DNA of 64,000 bases from Emydura subglobosa (GCA_007922225.1 ML679946.1:95424759-95488758); one strand, 5' to 3'; shown: positions 60,199 to 61,175, counted from the first letter of the stretch. The notes: generated by a model not told the origin, from the letters alone. Numbers and translations: made by a program.

Positions 60199-60967
60199 CA
60201 CACAGCTTAAATTTTAAGCATGGATGAGGTTATAGAACAGATGCCCCCACCCCGCGGTTGAAATGGAGAAGCTCGCGTGTTGATCATTGTCTGTGCCAGA
60301 CCTGTTTGGTAGATGTAGATTTCTGTTTCCAGGGCACTCATTCTTGCATTCAGTGCCTGATCTAAATCCCACTGATATCAATAGAAAGATTCCAATTATT
60401 TTTAATGATTGGTTAAATTGAGCCCCTAAGGAATAAGGCACAGAGCTCTGAAAATAGTCTCTTTTTATCTCTTGAAGGGAGACAGCTCTAAGGGAGATTC
60501 TCTATACAGTGACTGCCATGGATGAAGGTGCTCTAAGATAGTAGTAGTAGGCATCCTTCGGTCTCAAGAGACAATGGTTATGCACCCCTGAGAAGTAAAA
60601 CATTTGCTTGGTTGGTTTTATAAGCTGTGATATCAGTGTCATCAAGTCCCAGCTGTGGGACTGATTGTAAAAATGTAACATTCCATGCTTAAACGTTCAA
60701 GGATCTCACATGTACTTCATGTCTGCTTGCAGAGCCGTAATTGCCCTCTTCCCATTTCTTCTAACAGGTTCTAGTGTGGCACATGGAAACTGGGGCCTTC
60801 TGGATCAGGTGGCGGCTCTGCAATGGGTGCAGAAGAACATTGCTAGCTTTGGAGGTGACCCAAGACAGATTTCAATAGCAGCTGACCGTAGTGGGGCAGA
60901 CATTACCAGCATCCACCTACTTGCAGGTGCAGCAGATTCGGATCTCTTCAAGAGGGTGTTGCTGATG
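4747..60967 (+). CDS. TG: Thyroglobulin gene, 18 internal coding exons (type III repeats to ChEL domain)
   Basis: Thyroglobulin is the secreted prohormone whose tyrosines are iodinated and coupled to make thyroid hormone. Eighteen exons at 4747-4869, 6453-6568, 8419-8527, 10646-10843, 13156-13323, 15347-15412, 18816-18953, 22362-22538, 23508-23619, 24126-24205, 25737-25880, 29613-29675, 41041-41175, 42446-42610, 43176-43398, 46843-46936, 54313-54472 and 60768-60967 total 2471 bases. All have AG acceptors and GT donors, and the phases match at each junction with no internal stop. The order of motifs (RKFE, GFQNML-like, [72 protein letters not shown]) follows the family from the type IIIb-1 region into the ChEL domain. 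The main hormone-forming tyrosines known in mammals lie outside this segment. The gene is partial at both ends. Exon edges were chosen by eye from splice consensus and frame. Confidence 0.96.
5035..5275 (-). mobile_element. MIR SINE interrupted by a short palindromic element
   Basis: 'tggccttgggcaagtca' near 5082-5098 and 'ctataaaatagag...ctcaccagggacgttgtgag' near 5224-5264 are the two parts of a MIR core in reverse orientation. Between them, about 5102-5200, sits text opening 'ggtctgactttcagaag' and closing 'cctgaaaatcagaccac'. Those two ends are mutual reverse complements, as expected for an inserted palindromic element. Confidence 0.65.
5925..6080 (+). mobile_element. CR1 LINE 3' end
   Basis: 'catctggaactggccaccgt' followed by 'gggctactggactaggtgga' and 'aattcctatgtt' is the forward-oriented CR1 3' untranslated end. 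The element is heavily 5'-truncated. Confidence 0.75.
6085..6360. mobile_element. AT-rich palindromic element
   Basis: Runs such as 'tagtttaattaaagg', 'tttaaaccgatttagcta' and their near complements 'atttaaattggta' and 'tagttaagctggt' flank a centre near 6200. The family resembles those at 53815 and 61994. No coding capacity is seen. Confidence 0.45.
6453..6568 (+). CDS. TG: TG exon 2 of window: type III repeat
   Basis: The acceptor is 'gctttcag' and the donor is 'ggattg|gtaaac'. It starts by finishing the D of D-C and ends in phase 0. It codes about 39 residues with Cys spacing [10 protein letters not shown]...LCDL...NCTASGL. This matches the mammalian DCTEDEACSFF...CDF...CMTSD order position by position. 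NCT is a possible N-glycosylation sequon with Cys in the middle. The frame stays open for 29 more codons past the donor, so the end was set by alignment: using this GT places GNS of the next exon exactly where the family has it. Confidence 0.88.
6730..6905. mobile_element. Palindromic element of the 'cctgattttc / gcaccc' type
   Basis: 'gggtgcctcag', 'gcttgatttttagaaagtgctgg', 'agaaatcaggccccttt' and 'ttgagcaccctaaaatgg' are words of this family in both orientations. The copy is degraded. Confidence 0.45.
6985..7090 (+). mobile_element. MIR SINE tail fragment
   Basis: 'tccagagtcacacactgag', 'agagtcgggaata' and 'ctgggctccaaatctcctgt' follow the forward MIR order (gtcacacag, agagcc, gaattc, ctcctg). 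Only the 3' portion is visible. Confidence 0.5.
7460..8275 (+). mobile_element. CR1 LINE, 3' portion with end of the reverse-transcriptase ORF
   Basis: The frame 7490-7981 translates to the C-terminal part of a CR1 ORF2, with [38 protein letters not shown] and LGLFSLEKR. It is followed by the untranslated end 'ggcctgaccgagtatggctg'. The reading frame stops early (7979) and lacks the catalytic YLDF and FADD motifs, so this copy is dead and 5'-truncated. Confidence 0.9.
8419..8527 (+). CDS. TG: TG exon 3 of window: type III repeat
   Basis: The acceptor is 'tgtctcag' and the donor is 'aaaaag|gtatgt'. It codes about 36 residues including [13 protein letters not shown] and TVYLKK, and it ends in phase 1. 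The mammalian counterpart reads GNSKATSFGSLRC then AVYLKKG. The exon was found by phase and alignment, because its open frame is shorter than 60 codons. There are 1850 bases of intron before it and 2118 after. Confidence 0.9.
8975..9030. repeat. (TTAATTAG)n-type simple repeat
   Basis: 'attaattagattaattaatt' style repeats occur over about 55 bases. Confidence 0.7.
9215..9352 (+). mobile_element. SINE (MIR-like) with 'ttgtgctaggcgctgta' core
   Basis: 'taatttgtattaccatggcacctagg' type text, then 'ctattgtgctaggcgctgta', 'aaatacagaataaaaagaca' and 'cgagattacaatctaag', appears in the forward order of this dispersed SINE. It is the best copy of the family in the window. Confidence 0.65.
10646..10843 (+). 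CDS. TG: TG exon 4 of window: type III repeat with CCDGF
   Basis: The acceptor is 'ttctgtctag' and the donor is 'gatggag|gtaata'; both junctions are phase 1. It codes 66 residues. [16 protein letters not shown] is followed by [13 protein letters not shown] and [12 protein letters not shown], closely matching mammalian GFQNMLSGLYNPIVFS...LTDAHLFC...LCCDGFVLTQV. The CCxGF core marks the thyroglobulin type III cysteine-rich module. The open frame continues upstream to 10603 through the polypyrimidine tract, so the ATG there is not a start. Confidence 0.95.
12005..12044. repeat. Tandem duplication, two copies of a ~19-base unit
   Basis: 'ttaaacttcctgatatatt' occurs twice in direct succession, with one or two bases of difference at the edges. 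Confidence 0.85.
12150..12251. mobile_element. Short palindromic element
   Basis: The left end 'cttgattcactattgagta' and the right end 'agtagtgaatcaggccc' are mutual reverse complements. Internal 'ggtgtaattccagtgaagcc' and 'ttacaccagcac' are typical of this family. Confidence 0.6.
12600..12690 (-). mobile_element. MIR SINE fragment
   Basis: 'agccagaattcctggattct', 'ggcattgccactgactcatg' and 'tataacctggggg' follow reverse-oriented MIR (ctgccactgactcgctgtgtgacc order). Confidence 0.5.
12790..12870 (-). mobile_element. SINE fragment (MIR-like, reverse)
   Basis: 'gaagtgcctagcacacagt' then 'attactattaattgttattt' is the reverse complement order of the 9215 family. Confidence 0.45.
13156..13323 (+). 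CDS. TG: TG exon 5 of window: type III repeat
   Basis: The acceptor is 'ttgaatctag' and the donor is 'actggaa|gtaagt', with phase 1 at both edges. It codes about 56 residues with [28 protein letters not shown] and [10 protein letters not shown], aligning with mammalian IICGLLSSPSVLLC...DW...CPGVTYD...LRLGDQEF. It closes the type III module opened by the preceding CCDGF exon. Confidence 0.94.
14080..14185. mobile_element. Short palindromic element
   Basis: 'cttgactcaccactccaatt' at the left and 'gttatagcagtgaatcaggc' at the right are inverted relatives, with 'agtgtaactccaattaag' inside. Confidence 0.5.
14980..15190 (+). mobile_element. MIR SINE, nearly complete core
   Basis: 'cctcacaacatccctgtgag', 'cccccattttacaggtgggg', 'agcacagagagacaagtgac' and 'ggacttgaagccagaactc' follow the forward MIR core in order. 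It ends about 160 bases before the next exon. Confidence 0.8.
15347..15412 (+). CDS. TG: TG exon 6 of window: short type III repeat exon
   Basis: The acceptor is 'ctttgtcag' and the donor is 'tggagag|gtgagt', phase 1 at both edges, 66 bases. It codes [20 protein letters not shown], aligning with mammalian TPLEGTQDTFTNFQQVYLWK. The next mammalian residues (about 29, from the SDMGSRPES region) are not coded by the following exon I find. See findings. Confidence 0.9.
15468..15566. mobile_element. Short palindromic element
   Basis: 'ggggccaaattctctacgag' and 'agcagaaaacttggccctag' are inverted ends, and 'gactttcaatggaactgca' is central. Length is about 100 bases. Confidence 0.55.
15975..16185 (-). 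mobile_element. CR1 LINE 3' end, diverged
   Basis: 'aagaactgccctatcagaac', 'gtggccaatgctgggttct' and 'gaggaatttcttcctaactc' follow the reverse CR1 3' order seen in forward form at 8160-8250. Confidence 0.55.
16375..16480 (-). mobile_element. SINE (MIR-like, reverse)
   Basis: 'gtacagtgcctagcacaatc' and 'ggggtcctagtc', ending 'aatacaaataataaatag', form the reverse complement of the family at 9215. Confidence 0.65.
16595..16690 (+). mobile_element. CR1 LINE 3' terminus
   Basis: 'gaggtcagacttagatgatc' and 'taatgatcccttctggcctt' form the forward CR1 end; it is very short. Confidence 0.65.
17168..17266. mobile_element. Short palindromic element
   Basis: 'agattcttctcttggttata' and 'gtgtaactgagagaagaatg' are inverted ends of a ~100-base element. 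Confidence 0.6.
18235..18505 (+). mobile_element. CR1 LINE internal 3' fragment
   Basis: 'ggattaaattaataaaagga', 'gctgaatattaggggaaaaa' and 'cttgctgatagtgggctgtg' match the CR1 3' region that normally reads aaatttaggctgaatatcaggaaa and so on. The 5' edge is uncertain. Confidence 0.5.
18816..18953 (+). CDS. TG: TG exon 7 of window: type III repeat
   Basis: The acceptor is 'atggatcag' behind a long T-tract and the donor is 'ctaacac|gtaaga', phase 1 at both edges. It codes 46 residues including [25 protein letters not shown], and [11 protein letters not shown], matching mammalian ELFSPVDLN...NQSLSSQKHWLFKH...SAQQANLWCLS. NRS is a potential N-glycosylation site at the same place as the mammalian NQS. 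Confidence 0.93.
19588..19685. mobile_element. Short palindromic element
   Basis: 'ggcctgattctcctctcaca' and 'taagagagaggagaaccagg' are inverted ends. 'gtaactccactgacattagt' and 'tggggtaacactgg' are internal. Confidence 0.65.
20302..22050 (-). mobile_element. CR1 LINE with most of the reverse transcriptase, minus strand
   Basis: Three overlapping minus-strand frames (22045-21623, 21600-21262, 21261-20859) code a broken CR1 ORF2: [54 protein letters not shown], and FADDTKLG near 21165. The 3' end at 20302 reads 'tcatagaagtagaatattag', the standard CR1 terminus in reverse. About 1.75 kb remain, with stops and frameshifts, so it is inactive. The RT active-site box FADD is intact in sequence, but the frame around it is not continuous. 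Confidence 0.95.
22068..22165. mobile_element. Short palindromic element
   Basis: 'agccagatcctactctccgc' at the left and 'aagctgaatttgtccct' at the right, with 'tgcaccagttgaa' inside, fit the same family. The copy is diverged. Confidence 0.4.
22201..22231. repeat. (TAA)n microsatellite
   Basis: 'taataataacaataataata' followed by 'taatataatag'. Confidence 0.8.
22362..22538 (+). CDS. TG: TG exon 8 of window: type III repeat
   Basis: The acceptor is 'gtctcttag' and the donor is 'aaaatag|gtgagc', phase 1 at both edges. It codes 59 residues: [30 protein letters not shown] and [11 protein letters not shown]. These match mammalian CVQEHSFCQLAEI...YFTCTLYPEAQVCDD...GCRLILPQMP with all five cysteines kept. 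NTT is a potential N-glycosylation site that I do not recall in the mammalian protein at this point. Confidence 0.95.
   Translation, partial: VVRKKMHFVSWQLFRTPQAHTLPACSIQRLRSVIITSTTSLKTAELYYPSNHRLRITK
22539..23507 (+). other. TG: TG intron (1.0 kb)
   Basis: I see no repeat or other feature with confidence. The open frames at 22822-23310 have no family resemblance. Confidence 0.75.
23508..23619 (+). CDS. TG: TG exon 9 of window: FYTRLPF exon
   Basis: The acceptor is 'gatttttcag' and the donor is 'gatgg|gtaaga'; it enters in phase 1 and leaves in phase 2. It codes [20 protein letters not shown] then [10 protein letters not shown], matching mammalian [20 protein letters not shown] and ISIRNKVPMS. 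It opens the second CC-type III module completed by the next exon. Confidence 0.94.
23620..24125 (+). other. TG: TG intron (0.5 kb)
   Basis: This is a short intron without recognisable repeats. Confidence 0.8.
24126..24205 (+). CDS. TG: TG exon 10 of window: [16 protein letters not shown] exon
   Basis: The acceptor is 'cccattag' and the donor is 'acaacag|gtattt'; it enters in phase 2 and leaves in phase 1. It codes [20 protein letters not shown] and NESQTT. This is one of the best-conserved stretches of the protein and is nearly identical to the mammalian sequence. NES is a potential N-glycosylation site, equivalent in place to mammalian NVS. CCTGFG is the type III module signature. Confidence 0.96.
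24413..24512. mobile_element. Perfect-arm hairpin element (39-40 base arms, 21-base loop)
   Basis: Arm one at 24413-24451 (begins 'gggagactcaggttcaag', ends 'gcctgattcag') is the reverse complement of arm two at 24473-24512, with only about three differences. The flanks extend the similarity weakly ('ggtttgggcagtagc' against 'agactactgctctaac'). No coding capacity is seen, and it is probably a foldback MITE. Confidence 0.8.
24918..25580. mobile_element. Cluster of palindromic elements
   Basis: Several units abut. 24918-25020 has 'gatttctgaagagcctaagg' and 'cctttaggtgctttgtaaaa' ends. 25166-25268 has 'agggtaaaattttcaaaag' and 'gtgaaaattttactcct' ends. 25290-25388 has 'ggcctgattttcaaaagtgc' and 'acttctgaaaatcatgcc' ends. 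25395-25435 and 25490-25580 hold shorter ones. Each is an inverted repeat around a 'cattgacatcaatgg'-like or related centre. Confidence 0.65.
25737..25880 (+). CDS. TG: TG exon 11 of window: type III repeat, YPFGWYQKP exon
   Basis: The acceptor is 'ttcccggtag' and the donor is 'aaacctg|gtgagt', phase 1 at both edges. It codes 48 residues: [28 protein letters not shown] and YPFGWYQKP. The mammalian protein has EVTCLTLNSLGIQMC...AWRILDCGSPDI...YPFGWYQKP. It ends the CC module begun at 23508. Confidence 0.96.
25940..26225 (+). mobile_element. MIR-type SINE, long copy
   Basis: 'cccaaccaagactgggg', 'ctattgtgctaggaactgg', 'ccccatgttacagatgggaa', 'actgaggcacagacaggtta' and 'cccaaggtcacacaaaaag' appear in order. 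The 'ttgtgctagg' family text and the MIR core are joined in one element here, which suggests that the fragments at 9215 and 61082 are the 5' part of the same SINE. Confidence 0.8.
26930..27060 (-). mobile_element. CR1 LINE 3' end
   Basis: 'catagattctaaggccagaa', 'gggaccattgtgatcatcta', 'gtctgacctcttctata' and 'cataga acttcccccaaat' form the reverse CR1 end, with target-like 'ttcatagat' units repeated at the edge. Confidence 0.85.
27585..27670 (-). mobile_element. CR1 LINE 3' end, short
   Basis: 'acttgaaggcagaagatac', 'cattaaatcatctagtctga' and 'ccacagcc' form a diverged reverse CR1 end. Confidence 0.6.
27735..27965. mobile_element. Possible palindromic element
   Basis: 'actcatcctgcaatccaatc', 'agagccccctgaagacaggg', 'gctgaagtcaatggagg' and 'cgatcacgccctggg' resemble a family with 'tcctgcaatcc' ends and a 'gtcaatgg' centre. 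The inverted match is weak. Confidence 0.35.
28640..28860 (+). mobile_element. MIR SINE
   Basis: 'atcctcacaacacctctgtg', 'ctcattttacagagggaata', 'aggctaagtggcttgcccag' and 'gaacttggtctgtcaag' follow the MIR core in forward order. Confidence 0.8.
29613..29675 (+). CDS. TG: TG exon 12 of window: short type III exon
   Basis: The acceptor is 'tgtttttttttag' and the donor is 'gagaacg|gtgagt', 63 bases, phase 1 at both edges. It codes [20 protein letters not shown], aligning with mammalian AQNNAPSFCPLVVLPSLTEK including the single Cys-Pro. It is too short to show as a long open frame of its own. It was accepted because it restores frame between the KP exon and the VHLDAW exon. Confidence 0.9.
29865..30190 (+). 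mobile_element. CR1 LINE 3' end
   Basis: 'tgtggaactcattgccacaa', 'tcctctgaaacatctggtgt', 'ggccattgttagagaccgca' and 'tactggactagacagacca' form the forward CR1 3' UTR, with an AT-rich interruption in the middle. Confidence 0.75.
30235..30503 (+). mobile_element. RTE-type LINE, C-terminal ORF remnant, left part
   Basis: The frame around 30240-30420 reads YLGS-like then [29 protein letters not shown] and further on [17 protein letters not shown], with TEMK near 30480. This order (EI..RI..AW..SGV.CDRKIP..LK) is typical of the region after the reverse transcriptase in RTE-clade elements. It is frameshifted and is continued at 31002 after a CR1 insertion. Confidence 0.7.
30504..31001 (+). mobile_element. 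CR1 LINE 3' end inserted into the RTE copy
   Basis: It opens 'cctatctggcttcaaaact', continues 'gagcttgataaatttatgga', 'gaattctttcttgggtgtct' and 'ttttcaccttcctctgaagc', and ends 'aggtcagactagatgatca' and 'cttagagtctatga'. It is closely related to 53440-53800. It ends with the CR1 terminus directly against the resumed RTE text. Confidence 0.85.
31002..31260 (+). mobile_element. RTE-type LINE, C-terminal ORF remnant, right part
   Basis: The frame from 30998 reads [38 protein letters not shown] and [10 protein letters not shown]...RPTQEE, the expected continuation of the left part (in RTE elements: GV.R.D..RN..I...L.V.PI.EKMRE.RLRW.GHV). It is degenerate and non-functional. Confidence 0.7.
31338..31510. 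mobile_element. Possible palindromic element
   Basis: 'ggtctgattcacctccagtg', 'gtgtaaatcaggattaac' and 'agtggattcactccaggg' fit the family seen at 12150 and 50105. The right edge is unclear. Confidence 0.4.
32057..32386. mobile_element. hAT-like non-autonomous DNA transposon, 330 bp
   Basis: The ends 'tagggatgtaa' (32057) and 'ttacataccta' (32376-32386) are inverted repeats with one difference. They are flanked by an 8-base target duplication, 'gtatgcac' (32049-32056) and 'gtatgcgc' (32387-32394), with one mismatch. An 8-base duplication fits hAT transposases. The interior is GC-richer than its surroundings and has no ORF. Confidence 0.75.
32417..32503. mobile_element. Short palindromic element
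   Basis: 'gaccagatcctcagcaggtt' and 'aaccagcttaggatctggtt' are inverted ends. The centre is 'caagtcaatggagc'. The unit is about 87 bases. Confidence 0.65.
32530..33705 (+). mobile_element. CR1 LINE with internal deletion (endonuclease part joined to 3' end)
   Basis: 32640-32690 codes [14 protein letters not shown] text and 32779-33000 codes [17 protein letters not shown] text, [10 protein letters not shown] and [20 protein letters not shown], which are endonuclease and post-endonuclease parts of CR1 ORF2. From about 33010 the text jumps to the 3' part ('gagttaattgtcctactcta', 'gaggaaaggttaaaaaagct', 'ccttccagctctacatttct'). The whole reverse-transcriptase core is missing. Confidence 0.85.
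36717..36845. mobile_element. Short palindromic element
   Basis: 'agggtggaattctccagagt' and 'gcttttgaaaatcccaccct' are inverted ends. The centre is 'gaagtcaatgggagttcatc'. Confidence 0.6.
37787..38057. mobile_element. Palindromic 'gtctgcac...gtgtagac' DNA element, ~270 bp
   Basis: The left end is 'tgggtatgtctgcacagcaa' and the right end is 'tttgctgtgtagacatacct'. Inside, 'gcagggctgtttcattgctg' (from 37863) is mirrored by 'cagcaatgaaacagccctga' (37981-38000), so most of the element folds back on itself. It shares the 'gcgggtttttctttg' box with 757-771. The overlapping open frames at 37544-38052 on both strands are by-products of the palindrome. Confidence 0.8.
38105..38400 (+). mobile_element. 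MIR SINE split by a palindromic element
   Basis: The MIR parts are 'gcatctgaaagcaccttcca...' with 'cacacagctgctgtgagata' before, and 'ttataaatggataaactgaa', 'gacttgcctgaggtcaaaca' after. Between them, 38203-38294, a unit opens 'ggcaaaattctatattggtg' and closes 'gagagcagaatttggccc'. Confidence 0.7.
38203..38294. mobile_element. Short palindromic element inside a MIR
   Basis: The left and right ends ('ggcaaaattct', 'agaatttggccc') are inverted, and the arms 'ggtgtaaatccagagg' and 'ctctggatttactcc' pair. It is about 92 bases long. Confidence 0.7.
38760..38995 (+). mobile_element. CR1 LINE 3' end
   Basis: 'agtattggaacagattatta', 'ggggaaatggtaaattcttt', 'cttattgtctttctaaaagg', 'gaggaaattctttggtctgt' and 'agatgatcataagggtccg' form the forward CR1 3' UTR. 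Confidence 0.75.
39588..39865. mobile_element. 'gtctacac' palindromic DNA element
   Basis: The left end is 'agaccctgtctacacttacc' and the right end is 'gtcagtgtagccatagcctt'. Internal 'cggcggcagtcgac' pairs with 'gacggtggtgactttgccgcc'-like text. It is GC-rich with several CpGs (tcgac, tcgat), unlike its surroundings. It explains the mirrored open frames at 39545-39779. Confidence 0.7.
39866..40379. other. Unclassified intronic sequence
   Basis: 'ggttaaatccaatctttaat' and 'aaatgtatacagatataata' followed by GC-richer text could be part of an unrecognised interspersed repeat in reverse. I cannot assign it. Confidence 0.3.
40380..40925. mobile_element. Cluster of palindromic 'aaaagcacctaagt' elements
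   Basis: Repeated words in both orientations: 'ggtgcctaaagttagctcct', 'cattttcaaaagcacctaag', 'tttacaaaagcacttaagtt', 'gggtgcttttgaaaatccct', 'cttaagtgcttttgaagttt', with 'actttcaatgggagttag' as a centre. At least two units overlap or are nested just before the next exon. Confidence 0.6.
41041..41175 (+). CDS. TG: TG exon 13 of window: type III to linker
   Basis: The acceptor is 'tttgtctcacag' and the donor is 'ctgtcag|gtgaga', phase 1 at both edges. It codes 45 residues: [28 protein letters not shown] and STARDFCLS, matching mammalian SLDSWQSLALSSVVVDPSIR, HFDVAHVS and SAVRDLCLS. It starts the last type III (IIIa-3) module. Confidence 0.94.
41176..42445 (+). other. TG: TG intron (1.3 kb)
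   Basis: A palindromic element fills its centre. 41176-41869 may include a small CR1-like tail ('aggaactgcttagcatg' to 'gggttgaaatttagcaaagg', about 41560-41750), low certainty. Confidence 0.75.
41870..42185. mobile_element. Palindromic DNA element ending 'cagtgtggatgta'
   Basis: 'gcagctggaggtgtaattcc' pairs with 'gctgcagtgtggatgtactc' and 'ggaatcctatctctcagc'. 'tgggctagccacctgaata' pairs with 'actcaggtggctagtttga'. 'atgctagctcgatcagagct' is a further part of the family. It is about 300 bases with no ORF of its own. Confidence 0.6.
42446..42610 (+). CDS. TG: TG exon 14 of window: last type III module
   Basis: The acceptor is 'ctctccacag' and the donor is 'aggcaag|gtaagt', phase 1 at both edges. 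It codes 55 residues: [40 protein letters not shown] and [11 protein letters not shown], matching mammalian ECSQHEACLITTLQTQPGAV, CMFYADTQSCTHSLQGQNCR and LLLREEATHIY. All five cysteines are kept. Confidence 0.96.
42611..43175 (+). other. TG: TG intron (0.57 kb)
   Basis: 42611-42909 has no feature. The rest is a palindromic element. Confidence 0.8.
42910..43140. mobile_element. Palindromic element, two nested hairpins
   Basis: 'tttaaatctcattttcaaaa' (about 43056) and 'cttttgaaaatgagatttag' (about 43108) are mutual reverse complements around 'gggctttaagacttctataa'. An outer pair, 'cagtacctaagtgacttagc' and 'gcctaactgatttagg', lies to the left. Confidence 0.65.
43176..43398 (+). CDS. TG: TG exon 15 of window: linker and start of the ChEL domain
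   Basis: The acceptor is 'tccaaatag' and the donor is 'ggctcg|gtgaga'; it enters in phase 1 and leaves in phase 2. It codes 75 residues: [17 protein letters not shown] then [20 protein letters not shown] and WNATMA. This is the N-terminal strand region of the cholinesterase-like domain (family pattern G....F.GIPYA.PP...RF..PEP..W). Potential N-glycosylation sites are NVS and NAT. The mammalian text is LLGRSQAIQVGTSW and FLGVPYAAPPLAERRFQAPE. The ChEL domain is needed for dimerisation and ER export. Confidence 0.96.
43720..43920 (+). mobile_element. CR1 LINE 3' end
   Basis: 'tgggcctgatgcaggaatta', 'ctgaatgaaattctctggcc', 'gaggtcagattagatgatcg' and 'aagggtccttcctggccttc' form the forward CR1 end. 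Confidence 0.8.
44500..44800 (+). mobile_element. CR1 LINE 3' end
   Basis: 'gataagttcatggtggatag', 'gtctttcaatggctattgg', 'gcatctggcattgaccactg', 'aagacaggatactgggctcg' and 'gtctgacccagtatggccat' form a well-preserved forward CR1 3' UTR. It is the same subfamily as 8040-8270. Confidence 0.9.
45350..45465. mobile_element. Palindromic 'gattttcaaagcc' element
   Basis: 'gctgagattttcaaagccat' and 'gactttgaaaagctcagcct' are inverted ends. The centre is 'cccattaattttaatgggaa', itself a perfect palindrome around its middle. Confidence 0.8.
46843..46936 (+). CDS. TG: TG exon 16 of window: ChEL domain, SEDCLYLNV exon
   Basis: The acceptor is 'gtatctttag' and the donor is 'gcact|gtaagt'; it enters in phase 2 and leaves in phase 0. 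It codes [29 protein letters not shown]. The family signature is SEDCLYLN.(F/Y)(I/V)P. The mammalian text is ASCWQPGTRTST and [14 protein letters not shown]. The two cysteines of this stretch (C in SCW, C in EDC) form a conserved loop of the cholinesterase fold. Confidence 0.96.
47150..48060 (-). mobile_element. Unclassified interspersed repeat, possibly LTR-type, reverse
   Basis: 'ggttacttccagccccaaag', 'aggaccagtcacttactgca', 'ctaactaaaggtttattaaa', 'taggagaaagaaataagagc' and 'ctatttacaaggttaaaaca' look like a reverse-oriented long-repeat end with a poly(A)-signal-like 'tttatt'. There is no coding part. I only recall similar text as dispersed in reptile genomes and cannot name the family. 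Confidence 0.35.
48595..49075 (-). mobile_element. Unclassified interspersed repeat, possibly LTR-type, reverse
   Basis: It begins 'gcaaccatatttattcttaa', goes on 'gcattacagaaaaaaacata', 'tcccccaactgtttctaatt' and 'acaacccctggcccacaatg', and ends before a 'ctgcagggaatt' box. The shape is like that at 47150 (AT-rich start with tttatt, then GC-richer). The family is not identified. Confidence 0.35.
49075..49310. mobile_element. 'gtgtagaca' palindromic DNA element
   Basis: 'ccaggatagctatcctggca' is a perfect inverted repeat near 49107-49126. It is followed by 'agtgtagacatagc' and, further right, 'tttgctggcaaatctatgtc' and 'gtgaggcagtgtgg'. It is of the same general type as 59965. Confidence 0.5.
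49342..49393 (+). repeat. Polypurine tract
   Basis: About 50 bases contain only A and G on the + strand ('aggaaaagagaaaggaagag' and so on). The complementary strand codes a spurious Leu/Phe/Pro-rich frame. Confidence 0.85.
50105..50210. mobile_element. Short palindromic element
   Basis: 'tgggcctaatactcctcttg' and 'gagaggaaaaccaggccctg' are inverted ends. The centre is 'attgaagtcagtgggtaaat'. Confidence 0.65.
51370..53815 (+). mobile_element. CR1 LINE, ~2.4 kb, longest in the window
   Basis: The frames code broken CR1 ORF2 in order: [11 protein letters not shown] and [20 protein letters not shown] near 51520-51650; [20 protein letters not shown] at about 52040-52100; [17 protein letters not shown] text near 52405-52445; [10 protein letters not shown] near 52668 (Glu for the usual Ala of FADD); [15 protein letters not shown] near 53033; and [16 protein letters not shown]. 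After 53760 it reads 'ttgaagtctttaagtcatg' and then stops before the usual 3' terminus. Frameshifts and stops show it is dead. Confidence 0.93.
53815..54030. mobile_element. AT-rich palindromic element
   Basis: 'gaattaaaatggccttaatt' and 'aattgaattaaggccacttg' form one inverted pair; 'gtttagtttaattcactttt' and 'tagctaatccactttaaatt' extend it. It sits exactly where the CR1 3' terminus should continue. Confidence 0.6.
54313..54472 (+). CDS. TG: TG exon 17 of window: ChEL domain, [13 protein letters not shown] exon
   Basis: The acceptor is 'atcattacag' and the donor is 'agcactg|gtaagt'; it enters in phase 0 and leaves in phase 1. It codes [34 protein letters not shown] and [11 protein letters not shown]. 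The family pattern is (V/I)(L/M)VF.HGG, then DG..LA...(V/I)VV..(N/S)YR(V/L)G.FGFL. The mammalian text is [15 protein letters not shown] and [18 protein letters not shown]. As in mammals, HN replaces the HG of the oxyanion loop in active cholinesterases. NRS is a potential N-glycosylation site at the place of the mammalian NAS. Confidence 0.97.
54830..55000 (-). mobile_element. MIR SINE
   Basis: 'tgtggttcaattccctgctc', 'acttgctgtgtgaccctggg', 'cacctgtaaaatgacagttc' and 'ctacctcatggggctgctat' form the reverse MIR core with good preservation. Confidence 0.85.
59965..60155. mobile_element. 'gtctacactacaag' palindromic DNA element
   Basis: The left end is 'ttaggctatgtctacactac', with 'agctatgctggcataacact', 'gtagcgtagacagtgtagta' and, further right, 'cattgacctagctgcatcta'. 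It is a non-coding member of the group with 'gtctacac' ends. Confidence 0.65.
60163..60196. repeat. (GT)n microsatellite
   Basis: About 17 uninterrupted GT units. Confidence 0.95.
60768..60967 (+). CDS. TG: TG exon 18 of window: ChEL domain with degenerate nucleophile elbow
   Basis: The acceptor is 'cttctaacag' and the donor is 'ctgatg|gtgagt'; it enters in phase 1 and leaves in phase 0. It codes [40 protein letters not shown] and SIHLLAG...LFKRVLLM. The family signature is N.GL.DQ..AL.WV..NI..FGGDP..(I/V).(L/I).GESAG. Here the GESAG elbow reads A-D-R-S-G, with Arg (codon 60887-60889) at the catalytic Ser place. Mammalian thyroglobulin has ADRGG, so the domain is non-enzymatic in both. It is the last exon I find. 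Confidence 0.97.
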
Positions 60968-61081
60968 GTGAGTCCCATTTCTCTGTATCTTAGTAGTGAA
61001 TGCCAATAGAAAATATGTGAATTAATGTGAACAGAATTAGGGAGTATGTTTGCTGGTTTTATTTTGTGCAACCACTAGCCT

Positions 61082-61175
61082 CACTAAAAGGTATTATATA
61101 ATAGCACCAAGCGGCCTCAGTTGAGATTGGGGTCCCCTTGTGCTAGGCATTTTATAAACAAATACACGGTAAGAC
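61082..61175 (+). mobile_element. SINE (MIR-like) fragment
   Basis: 'atagcaccaagcggcctcag' and 'ttgagattggggtcccct' followed by 'tgtgctaggcattttataaa' are in the forward order of the 9215 family. Confidence 0.65.

Larger units (their letters stand above)
54473..60767 (+). other. TG: TG intron (6.3 kb)
   Basis: It holds a MIR, a palindromic element and a GT microsatellite. Most of 55061-59964 is unannotated. I see only small palindromic scraps, such as 57400-57490 ('ttactcagatgcttaaagtt') and 59670-59720 ('cattgaagtcagtggtgaag' against 'ctcccattgacttcagcaga'). A line near 60540-60590 ('taggcatccttcggtctcaa') resembles a dispersed reptile repeat but is too short to classify. Confidence 0.75.
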
